In this document: piece by piece, positions 48,721 through 58,847 of the stretch
Layout: each line of letters starts with the position of its first letter
Numbering within the stretch: the first letter of the stretch is position 1
Source of the DNA: Xanthostigma xanthostigma
Taxonomy: Eukaryota; Arthropoda; Insecta; Raphidioptera; Raphidiidae
DNA length: 64,000 nucleotides
Assembly (NCBI GenBank): GCA_963575645.1
Contig: OY754465.1
Coordinates: 35,165,501 to 35,229,500, forward strand
Direction: 5' to 3'
Made by a program: the position numbers and the translations under genes
The notes under the pieces: model-generated
Told to the model about the DNA's origin: nothing
The model's database searches: none
The model's input: only the letters and a program-made list of their open reading frames with translations

Positions 48721-49257
48721 ATATTAGTCACGCAAACTTAAAATTTTACTATATTACGCGTCCAGTAATGTTCAGAGACAGCGTAGTCATGCATATTATG
48801 GAGAATACAGCTCCAGCTAACTTTCGAATGGCCTTTTTTCTCAGAAATGGTAGATCTTAGAGAAAAAATTATAAGGACAATTTTAGTAGCTAATGACCTG
48901 ATTTACAATTTTAGTCTGAGCTATTTTTATCGTAAAACTAACCGTTTGACTAAAAAAAACAAAAAACCCATTTTTGTGACCTTTGACCTTGAATAAAAAT
49001 TTTTGCACACACGGGATCAATGGGGACTTTTCAGGATTTCATTAGAGTGGTATCCCTTACGTGCCTGTAAATTTTCAGCTTGTTGTGAATTTATGCAAGG
49101 CTCAATGTCTATTTTGACCGGGCTATAATACCTAAGTATATCTTTCTTTTTATTTAAACTAAAAAAAAAAAAATATGGGGGCGCTGAGTAATATTTTTTC
49201 TGTAAAGGGAACGATAGGCCAAATAAGTTTGGGACTTTGGGAACGACTGATGTAGAA

Positions 49258-50904
49258 CATCAGATTTTACTAACACAAAAACAATTGATTGTTGAACATA
49301 GAAAAAGACCTCTTTCAAGCTAAATTTTGATCAGTATGGTAGAAAATGTTGTTTCAAAGTGGAAATTGTAATCGATTAAAAATTTTACATTGCTTTTCTA
49401 ATAGAGAAATATCAAACCAGAATTTTTAACTCTATATGTTTTCTGCAATCCAGCATAATACATTTTACTAAACGCAAGTTTCAGAAGATGAATAAAATCG
49501 GTTTGCCACATCTCTTGACGAAGTGTTAGTGCGTTTAGTATTTGTGGTTACTTTTTTAGTTCATTCAATGTCTTCACACCAATGGTTGCATCCCTAAAGA
49601 GATTAATTGCTAATTTGTATTAATTATGAGAAAACTGTTTTTGTAATGTTGCTGCTGGATCACGGTCATTTCAGGGTAGAATTGTGTAATTTGCGAACGA
49701 ACTAGTTCGAAAGTGCGCTCTTATGTGTGAATTAGTTCGCAGCCAATCAAAAGATCAGTTCGTTAGTTGAATTATCTACCACGCAGTGAAGATAAGGGAT
49801 GACATACGTCTAAACTGAAAGAACGAAAATTCATTGACAGTATTGCTTGTTTTACCGACTGTGCAGTTTTTGAATGTATGTAAGTTTTTATTCTGCTTTT
49901 TCTCTTCTTTCTTTGAACCTGAGCGAACTAGTTTGCGGAAGAATGATGAACTAAATTGAGCGCTCTTTTTAGTGATCTAAATTACCCTGACTACTTCAGA
50001 ATGGATGCTCGTAGTTTGCGTTTAATTTATAGAATTTCCTTGTTTAATTAGATATTCAAAAGAAAGTTGTGTATTATATTTGAAGTATAATTACTATCGG
50101 TAACTAATTATGATGTTATTTGAATAATAATAAAAGATGCTAATTAGTGTGGACTCCGATAATTATGATTTTCTTACTTTTTGAAAGCTATGAGAATTTC
50201 AATCAGTATTGTAATTTAAAAAAGATAGAAACACAGGAAATGAGAAGATTGGTAGTTTGGTACATTGTTTACCGTTACTTAATTGATATTCTGAAAATTT
50301 TGTTCTCTTCTTTGTTCGGTAAACATCAAATAAGAGCAATATTTAGTATAGTAGAGAACCAGTTATCCGATTCTCTGTCATCAATATTTTGGTTTATTCG
50401 AGATCCCCACGAAAGCAATCGTCAATAGAATTTCTAATTATGATTTAATCATCTAACCACTAGCAAAAATAATTAAACTAGTTATTTAAAAATACGTAGT
50501 TGTTAATATTTTTATCAAATAAATAGTTGACATCTGAAATTTTCGATGTTTGTCTAGAAAGGGAAACCTACTTCTAGATAAACAAGAAATTTAGCATACT
50601 TACGTATAAATTGATTCTTAAAAGAAACGAAAATCCGAGACATTTGATGATGATTGTTTTTGTTATTTACTCTGAAACTCGCAGACATAGAACAATGACA
50701 TTTGAGATGAGTGTGCTTTGTTAAATTTGAAGAGATTCGTGTGCAACTAATTTTCGATACTCACGTTTCTTGACGAATCCTTCAGTTCCACATAATCTGA
50801 CATATATGTTTATCCAACTGCCTCTCAATTCTTTTTGTCAGATATTCGAGATTTCACTGCATATTTTTATTGATATCGGAAGTCTAAGAAAACAACTTTA
50901 TTTA
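49258..50904. other. intergenic, nothing recognised
   Basis: AT-rich DNA with short frames. A 93-codon frame at 50147-50428 lacks any recognisable motif. Confidence 0.45.
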
Positions 50905-51792
50905 TAGTACAATCAATCTGGCGAAAAAAAAATCATTTCGTATCAAAACCACCCAAAAAGGTGAAACTTGGTGAGTCGTTAGAGAATGATGAAAAAAAGG
51001 TTACCTGGCAATGGCCACCTGGTACCTGTTCAAATAGTCAAAAAAAAACTCAAAAATATTTTGAAATGCATTTTTCTCAAAAACTATGCATTTTACAGAA
51101 AAATTTATTGAACAAAAAATGTAGAGGGCATCGTTATCTACAATTAATGTCATTGGTGCTATGTTGTACAACAAAAAATGTGCGCAGTAGGTGGCGCTAA
51201 AGTGCCAAAAAAAGTGTTTTTCCACTTTTTGCCCTGAAATTTTCATTTTTCAGTTACGATTCAAATGGAAAAATTGGTCCTTTTTATTTTATAAACAACT
51301 TTTATTTCAACATTTTTTTCATACAACTTATTTTCACTTCAACAAGCTGCAGCTCTGAAACGGTAAGTTGTATGAAAAAAATGTTGAAATAAAAGTTGTT
51401 TTTAAAATAAAATGGAACAATTTTTCCATTTGAATCGTAACTGAAAAATGAAAATTTCAGGGCAAAAAAGTGGAAAAACACTTTTTTGGCACTTAAGCGC
51501 CACCTACTGCGCACATTTTTTGTTGTACAACATAGCACCAATGACATTAATTGTAGATAACGATGCCCTCTACATTTTTTGTTCAATAAATTTTTCTGTA
51601 AAATGGATAGTTTTCGAGAAAAATGCATTTCAAAATATTTTTGAGTTTTTTTTTGACTATTTAAACAGGTATTTGAACAGGTACCAGGTGGCCATTGCCA
51701 GGTAACCTTTTTTTTCATCATTCTCTAACGACTCACCAAGTTTCACCTTTTTGGGTGGTTTTGTTGAGGTTTTTGCCAGATTGACTGTACTA
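50905..51792. mobile_element. 0.9-kb foldback element with possible TTA target duplication
   Basis: Ends TAGTACAATCAATCTGGC and the complement of TAGTACAGTCAATCTGGC, flanked by TTA on both sides. Arms of about 390 bp (for example AAAGGTGAAACTTGGTGAGT, GCATCGTTATCTACAATTAA) are nearly identical. A 3-bp TTA duplication would fit PIF/Harbinger, but three AT bases are weak evidence. The mirrored open frames are products of the inverted arms. Confidence 0.75.
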
Positions 51793-52565
51793 TTAATGGA
51801 AATTTATAAATTTGTTCTGCATGAAAAATCTGTCATAACTATCAAAGATTGTTTGTACATACTTTTTGAACATGCAATCATCAGTCGAATCGAGGACTAT
51901 TATACATCTTTCATTAAAACACCTCCTTTATCACTTCCACCATGACTTTCAAAAATGTCTGCTTTCTATGATTAAATTGGCGTTGCGTCCCATTTTCAGA
52001 AAAAATGTAACCTATGTTTGCTCCACGGCTTTACTCTCAAAATATATCAATTTTGATCTTAGTGAGTTTTTTGTTTGTTTCGCGATATCTCCGCCAGTTG
52101 TAAACCAATTAGGAAAAAATTGACGCTTCTTTGTTCAGAATGTAATCGGATTGGTTCCGTATAGTTTTTCTTAGATTCGATTCAGTCGTTTTTAATTAAC
52201 TTCAAAAATGGGGATTTTTTATATAATGTTACTTCATCTGTCCAGCATTTGTGAACCGAGTCTAATGATTCTTTTTCTATTTAATTGGGCGGGTTCAGTA
52301 CGATAACACTATGCACTCAAATTTTGAAATTTTTTTTTTAAGTCATAGAAAATGCTAAATTTTGACGTTCAAAAAAAAAAAAACTTTGCGGATTATTCAC
52401 AAATTTCCTCAAAAATACGTGAAAAAAATGGAACTACTTTTCGTCTTTCACTGTCATTTTTTTAATCTAACCAATCAAAAATCACAAATACACGTCATAG
52501 CAGCTGGTGTAGAATTATTGTATAACTATCTCACTCTGTATGCAGCTTTCGATTGTGTTATGGAA
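51793..52565. other. intergenic, nothing recognised
   Basis: No coding or repeat structure recognised apart from A/T runs. Confidence 0.4.
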
Positions 52566-53019
52566 GCAGGGTCGTATTTAGATTCGCATACCCGGTTATC
52601 GTTCACCCCGGAATTGTTTTTTTAAAAACTCAACATTTGCCCCTTCCCGTTTCACTGCGAGACAATTCGCATACCCCTTTATCGTTCACCCCAGAATTAC
52701 AATTCGCATACCCGTTTATCGTTCACCCCGGAATTGTTTTTTTAAAAACTCCACATTTGCCCCTTCCCGTTTCACTGCGAGACAATTCGCATACCCCTTT
52801 ATCGTTCACCCCAGAATTACAATTCGCATACCCGTTTATCGTTCACCCCGGAATTGTTTTTTTAAAAACTCCACATTTGCCTCTTCCCGTTTCACTGCGA
52901 GACAATTCGCATACCCCTTTATCAAAAAAAGCGGTGGTTTTCAATCTTCATGAAAATGTGAGTTTTAAATTTAAAATTCGTTTTATAAATTAAAATTTCC
53001 AAATACGACTCTGCCCTGA
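52566..53019. mobile_element. MITE filled by a 120-bp tandem repeat
   Basis: Ends GCAGGGTCGTATTT and the complement of TCAGGGCAGAGTCGTATTT suggest a hAT-like MITE, though no 8-bp TSD was found. Nearly all of the interior is the tandem array listed next. Confidence 0.55.
52583..52925 (+). repeat. 120-bp tandem repeat, about 2.9 units
   Basis: Units start TTCGCATACCC at 52583, 52703 and 52823; units 2 and 3 differ at about one base. Each unit contains two half-repeats of TTCGCATACCC-x-TTTATCGTTCACCCC. Because 120 is a multiple of three, a 146-codon frame stays open across it (SFTPELQFAYPFIVHPGIVF repeating). That frame is a by-product of the array; nothing suggests a real protein. Confidence 0.9.
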
Positions 53020-54682
53020 ACGTTCAATTGTATTTCATTCCAACCAATTGATATTTCTATCTTTGTTTATCATAGATACAGGTATATATAACTTTCTCTT
53101 TTCTTATCACTATATGAGACAAGATAGCGATCGCTATAGTAAATAATCAACTTACTATACCATATTTAATTTTTTTAAATTAATTTTCCGCACTTAAAAC
53201 GACCAATAACGCTGTTATATGTTATATAAAACAATATTTGTGAATTTTTAAGTTTAGTAATCAAATATCCAAAAAAGTCCTATTTCAAATCCATTAAAAA
53301 AGTAAAAAATAAAAAAAACTTAAAAATTTAATCTCCTTCAAAAAAGCCATACTAAAAGGTGGAAAATAATGACATTATGAGGTCGGGGCCAATTTTATAA
53401 AAGTAGATATGTAAACAGTTTTTGTGTTTAAATTGACTTCGACCTCAAAATTTTATTATTTTCCTCCTTTTAGTGGCTTTTTTAAAGGAGGTTATTTTTT
53501 TTTTGTTTTTTTTTTTGCGTGAACTGTATATGCCCTAAAAATCTTCTTTACCTCAGCTGTCAAACATCTATAATCTACAATAAATTTGCATACCTAATTT
53601 AAGTTCAGGTACCAATAGTGGAGAATTGTTTAATAAAAGACCGTTTTCGACGACTGGACAGGCAAACTTTTGAAAAGTATCCTTCCATTTTGGATCGTAT
53701 AGTCGTACAAAATGTCCACAAAAAAGTCCGCACCAAAATGACATTGCAGACTGAGGTTCCGTTGTTATTTTCTGGCCCGGCTTTGCCCGGGTATATTTTA
53801 ATCTCTCATTTATCATTTTACTCTATATCTGTTGTAGTTTAGCCAATCCACTCCAGTTTAACTCAGAAATTGCATGCGGCATCCCCGACTTGCTACACAT
53901 AATCGCTCACTGCATTTTGGCTTAGTGTAATAATATATAGCCTGTGGCACTGTGCTACTCCAGAAGAGATAGCCTTCTGAACAGTAAAATGATTAATTAA
54001 TTTATCAAATCAGACAAATCGGACTAGTAAAAAAAAATTCAAATTGTGAGTTTAGGGTAAGGCGCGGCCTCTATATGTCGTGTGTATAGGAAAAGCGAGA
54101 TTGTTTTTTCTCCGTCATTTACAGCGCCACCTACTCAGAATTCGCAAAAATGTTTCAGACAAAAGTGACTTATTTTTCAACGTAGAATACAAATGTGTAA
54201 TTTAAAATTCCAAAGTTACCATCGCTTCCGCCCCCAGGAGGGGGGCGGGGGGACAAGTTTAGTGTCACTGAATAGATCTTTTAAAAATACTGGACATCTG
54301 TTTTTTTAATTCAACGTGCATTATTCAAAATAATTGACCGCCCCGGTATTTATGACACATCCTGTACATATAAAATTCTCGTGTCACAATATTGGACGCA
54401 CTAATCTCCGAAACCACTGAATTGATTTTAATGAAATTTTGTAAATATGTCTTGCCTGGTGCAACTTACGCTCTAAGATAGTTTTTATTAAATATTTTGT
54501 ACAAAATTACGGTGTTTTCTCAAAGTAACTGTTTTAGTAACATGTAACGACATCTGATAGAGTTTACTCAAAGCTATTAGTTCAGAAGCAAGTACCAACT
54601 AGCGACATCTATTAGAATTCGTTCAAAGCCAATAGTTCAGACGTCGGGCCGCAAAAGAAATACATTTTGCAGAATTATATAT
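53020..54682. other. intergenic with a small MITE and short duplications
   Basis: A small inverted-repeat element at 53329-53494 has ends around AAAAAAGCCA(TA)CTAAAAGG and GGAAAATAATGACATTATGA. Near 54545-54650, two diverged direct copies carry CGACATCT-x-ATAGA and GTTCAAAGCCAATAGTTCAG. The stretch at 54050-54370 ends GACACATCCTGTACA and looks like the tail of an interspersed repeat. Confidence 0.5.
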
Positions 54683-55174
54683 ACAGATTGTATCAAATCA
54701 AAACGGTCCATAGAACTTATGTGTGTAAGACAGAGACGATATTATATAAAGCACTAAAGCAGTAAGTAAGAATGAGATAAATGATCGCTAATAGCTAGTT
54801 ACTGTGGTTATACAATCTGATAGTATCGTCTTTGTTTTCTACAGTAAAAATCACAATTTTATCAAATGTCAGTATTTACTAGTGAAATTATTGATAAAAT
54901 GGCTATTTATACTGTTCGGGAAAAAATCCAAATAATTAAATGGTTTTATGGTGGTAATTCAACCGCCAACATAATTTTATTTGTAGTTGTTTTAATTATT
55001 GATAAATTGGTAAAAAGATTTACAGTGTACGTAATTATTTATTTACGTAACTACAGTAACTATATTAGCGATCATTTATCTCATTCTTACTTACTGCTTT
55101 AGATCTTTATATAATATCGTCTCTGTCTTACACACCGAATGTCCTATGGACCGTTTTGATTTGATACAATCTGT
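54683..55174 (+). mobile_element. internally deleted DUF4817/DDE transposon, copy 2
   Basis: Same TIRs as the 31-kb copy (ACAGATTGTATCAAATCAAA at both ends). The frame at 54866-55102 reads MSVFTSEIIDKMAIYTVREK, IQIIKWFYGGNSTANI. That is the DUF4817 helix-turn-helix start (E-x-x-x-I-I-K-x-F-Y-x-G-N-S), after which the coding sequence is lost. It keeps more of the N-terminus than copy 1 but none of the C-terminus, so the two arose by different deletions. Confidence 0.85.
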
Positions 55175-57132
55175 ACATATATCTCAGCCGGGTGAAACCA
55201 GGACGGACCAAAATATATGAGTTCAGATCAGCCCACATTTGAAACCGACCCAAGCCGGCTATGCCCGTACTATGTCCGTCCGGGTTTGATTAGCGCTGTA
55301 GTAGGTTGAATAAAAACATTAATGAAATAGATGTAATGTATTCGTTAAGATACTAACTGGATCCATAAAAATTTACGGAGGAAAAAACTGTTCTAGTGAC
55401 ATTTTGTTGCAGAGAAGGTAAATTGTAACAACGTAAAGGTGCTGTGACTGACTTTTGCACGATTTTAGTTACATTCCAATCTAAATCAAATATCACTGAA
55501 GCGTACACAAATAATTTTTTTTATGAATTGTCAAATGGCCGTGGCTCTAGAAAAATGCTGTCTAAAAAAATTTTGGTACCTTTTTTTATTTCAATTTTTT
55601 TACAAAACTACTGGTATATAATTAATACATACAAAAAATCGAAAAAATTTCCGTGTACATTAAAAAATTCTTATAAAATCGTTGCTCGTTAAGTCAGCTT
55701 TTCCACCCTTTCGATTAACAATTTTCACCCTTTACTTGAGTTAGGTTTTGCAGTAGTTTGTTCCCTTTTTTTGCAGAGGAGAAAATCCACTTTACGGACA
55801 CCTAGGGGTACACCCTTGGTAGTGAGGGACACGGACTGTGACTCCATACCCACTAAAACCCCCTCATTCATGCTCCTTGTATCCCTCCCGCGGCACTGCA
55901 GTAGTTTGTTCCTAAAAAAAATCAAAACTGTTCGTATAGCCGTCAGAAATTTGTTCAATAGTCGTCTCACCCAAATCCCTGATTACTAGACAGTTGTTCC
56001 AACAGACTTGCTCTGTTTGCTGACAATCCACGTGACCGGTTCCAATAGACAAGCTTGCGTATAGTTTCTAGGCGTAAGCGACTAAAGAACTCTTCAAACC
56101 TGCTAACGACAACTCCGTGGCTGTCTATGAAAAGTTTAGTGTTTTGTTGGGATTAAGAAAAAATAAAAAAAGGAGTTTCCATATAAAGTTAGCGTTTTTA
56201 CCCCAACCACCTTATGTAAGGTGCGCACTCAACAGTCTGCTGTATTTTAGAGATAAGAGATTTCGACTCAAAGCCGATTTGCTCTCTTATGCTGGATTTC
56301 TGATAGAACTTTCAATTTTAAAAGTACTTTTACCATTAACACGGTTGATACACCAGGAAAATTGGGAAAACTTCGTCAGGTCAGGAAATTTCAGAAACCC
56401 TGGAGAAGTCAGGGAATTCAGCAATATACTCTGAATAATTATATTTGTAGAATTCTCCAAATATAATCACATTTAAATAAAACAGTTATTATAGGCTATG
56501 AATTGAATTCTCAAATTTCAATTGATTAGTATACGCCACTGGTTCACGTGGTTATCACTTTCGTTTTGTAGTTCTCTGCCTATTTTCAGAGCAGAGATTC
56601 AAGGTCAACGCGGGGGAAAGAATTAAATAGTAGACCACAATAATTAGGCCTAGTTTATATGAGAGGCGTTCAACGCGCGTTGAACGCCTCTCATATAAAC
56701 TAGGCCTTATTAGAACTCATGTATTTTCAACCCGTCGTGACTAATTGACCTATGCATTTTCAACATCACATTCATCCTCACTGTGGCTATCATTAATAAA
56801 TAAGAAAAAAAAACCTTTATTAATTTTAGGTTAAATATTGTCTAGCGTATTTTTCCAATGACTAGCAGCATAGGATGATAGGAGGAAAAAGTAGGAACTA
56901 AAAACTTAAAAATACGTCAGTAAAATCAGATGGTTTGAAAATAGATGGGTCCGACTTTACACGCCGCTTGCTGAGTGGTTAAAACTTGATCGACTTGCAC
57001 TAATAAAGTCGATCTGCAAATCGACTTGCGGTGATGAAATCGATCTGCAAGTCGACTTGCACCAAAGGTCCACGTCGCCCATCTCTGTATACTGTATTTT
57101 GATGGCGGGAATGCTAGTTGGTGACGAGGATG
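55175..57132. other. intergenic, one perfect palindrome
   Basis: GCAGTAGTTTGTTCC is repeated directly at 55751 and 55899. No gene is recognised. The 62-bp palindrome is listed separately. Confidence 0.45.
56646..56707. repeat. perfect 62-bp palindrome without spacer
   Basis: AGGCCTAGTTTATATGAGAG followed by GCGTTCAACGC is directly joined to its exact reverse complement. All 31 pairs match. It may be two MITE ends fused head to head. Confidence 0.95.
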
Positions 57133-57140
57133 GTGTGATT

Positions 57141-58024
57141 TAGAGATGACACAAACGGGTCTTTTTAGTGATCTGCATCTTTGCATCTGGATCCCGTATG
57201 TGAGCCGGCTCCCTGAACCGGTTCAAAAAGAGCCGAGTTCTGAATATGTTATTCGAGTCAACTGAGCCACTGAGCCAACTGAGTTAGTTGAGTCAAGTCA
57301 ATCATATCACCTAATATCATGCCCATGTATGTTCTGTGATCATGCCAGTGACTGACTCACATATTATAAGGCGGGGTTTTACAGATTCCCACGCATTTGC
57401 TCAACCAATCACATGCTAATAGCTAAATATATTATTTATTGAATTTGAATTCAAGTTCAACCATATACTTACACACAAAGTATTGTTTGGGTATCATATG
57501 CGTTCATAATAATATTTTGTGATCCGTGGTTGTTAATAATACATTATTTAAAAAATGAGCAGCCGAAAATATAGTGAAGTGTGGAACCATTTTGAAGATT
57601 TAGGCGAAAGTACTGCAAAATGTAAATATTGTTCCATTGTGTGCAAAATTTCAAAAGGATCAACAGGAAATTTAGCTCAACACATGAAAAATAAGCATCC
57701 CTTAATTATATTACGATATGCAATACAATACTTTAAATAGTTGTGATATAATTAAGTGAGACACTGTCGTATTGGACCGCCAAGTGCATAGTGAGTACAC
57801 TGTATAGTTGTATTTGTATAATGTATACCTATATAGAATGCATAGCCAAACATATGCATGAGTCATTTGAGCTGACAGATACTTCTGGTTCCGTGTGTTA
57901 AGTGTTTCACTGAGTTATGCGGATCCGTTGAGCCGTCGGCTCATAAAAACGTGAGCCGGCTCTCACGGATCTTCTGTCAGAGTGGGCTCTTTGAACCGGT
58001 TCAGATCTGAGTTACCCAAGCCTA
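57141..58024 (+). mobile_element. BED-finger hAT remnant with 8-bp TSD
   Basis: Termini TAGAGATGACAC and the complement of TAGGCTTGGGTAAC, flanked by GTGTGATT on both sides (57133-57140 and 58025-58032). Both ends carry GAACCGGTTC and GAGCCGGCTC words. Only the first part of the transposase gene remains inside. The 884-bp length marks it as a deletion derivative. Confidence 0.85.
57555..57740 (+). pseudogene. zf-BED N-terminus of a hAT transposase
   Basis: The 61-codon frame starts MSSRKYSEVWNHFEDLGEST and has a BED finger: Cys23, Cys26, His43 and His48 (AKCKYCSIVC then NLAQHMKNKHP). BED fingers bind the transposon ends in hAT transposases. The dimerisation and DDE parts are missing, so it cannot transpose, though a DNA-binding peptide could in principle be made. 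Confidence 0.8.
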
Positions 58025-58032
58025 GTGTGATT

Positions 58033-58510
58033 CATATCGACACCTTTCACTTGCACTTGGTTTTGTTTGTAGGTACGTGTGCTGTGTTTAATCTATTGCG
58101 TAATGTTTCACTTATAGAGCGGCGGGAGCTGCTTCACAACTTAGTTATGGTTATACTTATAAATAGAAAAGTTAAGAACCGTAACAAATCACTTACATGT
58201 GTTTACCGTGTGATAATACCTAATTATTTATAATATACTGTTCTTTATTCTGCCGCGCATTCGTCTGTCGGCCTTGGAACAGAAGGATTATCGTTGCTAA
58301 TTAGTACACTAAGACCCCGGTTATACGACGGACTGCAGACCACCCCCTAAAAGTGAAAAATATAGTTTTTTTACCGGCGTGACGTTGCCATCAACTGAGG
58401 GCGATCAATTAATGGCGCCGATGAAATGAGGTCGTCTCACGTATTTAAATTTGATAATTTTGAACAGTGATGTGATTTCTCATATATAAACCAAATTTTA
58501 CGTTCTTATA
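58033..58510. other. intergenic spacer
   Basis: No feature recognised between the hAT remnant and the next element. Confidence 0.4.
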
Positions 58511-58841
58511 TCTGTGGCTTAGTTCACTAAGGTCCGAAGTCACAAATTTAAAACTTTACAGGAGAGCTAAATTACCGATTTTTGACCTTTTGAGATCATT
58601 TTTTAGTGGTACCATTAGTTTAAAAAAAAATAAATAAAAATAAATTAGAAAGATCTTTATTAATTTAATAAGCTAACATAAATATTTTCGACCTTATTAT
58701 ACCAGCAATTAAAAAAAAAAATATTAATGGACAACAGTCTTCTGTGAATATATTTTTAATTGAATCATGTTAGACGGGTGTCCATTTTTTTATAACAAAA
58801 TAACTGAAATTTATTCTTAAACAGCGGTCAAGAACGTTCAT

Positions 58842-58847
58842 TTTATT
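58842..58847 (-). other. AATAAA directly after the transposase stop codon
   Basis: The reverse strand reads AATAAA at once after the TAA at 58848-58850. It is a possible poly(A) signal giving a very short 3' UTR. Confidence 0.4.

Larger units (their letters stand above)
46714..49124. mobile_element. long-TIR DNA element nested in the hAT MITE
   Basis: Ends start AGCCCGGTCAAA. Inverted arms of about 340 bp (46714-47055 and 48795-49124) share GCATAAATTCACAACAAGCT, TCCCCATTGATCCCGTGTG and GAGCTGTATTCTCCATAA. The flanking 5-mers TTAAT and ATAAT match at 4 of 5 bases. It encodes the Cys-rich protein end at 47161-47660 and also contains a tandem and inverted repeat block (48060-48720). It is probably a deletion derivative of a larger element of unknown type. 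Confidence 0.7.
46542..49249. mobile_element. hAT-type MITE shell with a nested 2.4-kb element
   Basis: Left terminus CAGTGATTCCAAAAGTGG, right terminus the complement of CAGTCGTTCCCAAAGTCCC, flanked by the perfect octamer ATGTAGAA (46534-46541 and 49250-49257). Without the nested insert the element would be only about 300 bp. TIR sequence and 8-bp TSD fit hAT. Confidence 0.85.

Noticed and set aside
50961-51721. Mirrored frames with WQWPPGTCSN
   Set aside because: They are the same sequence in inverted arms of a foldback element, and no family was recognised.
52553-52993. 146-codon frame with repeating SFTPELQFAYPFIVHPG
   Set aside because: Produced by a 120-bp tandem repeat whose length is a multiple of three.
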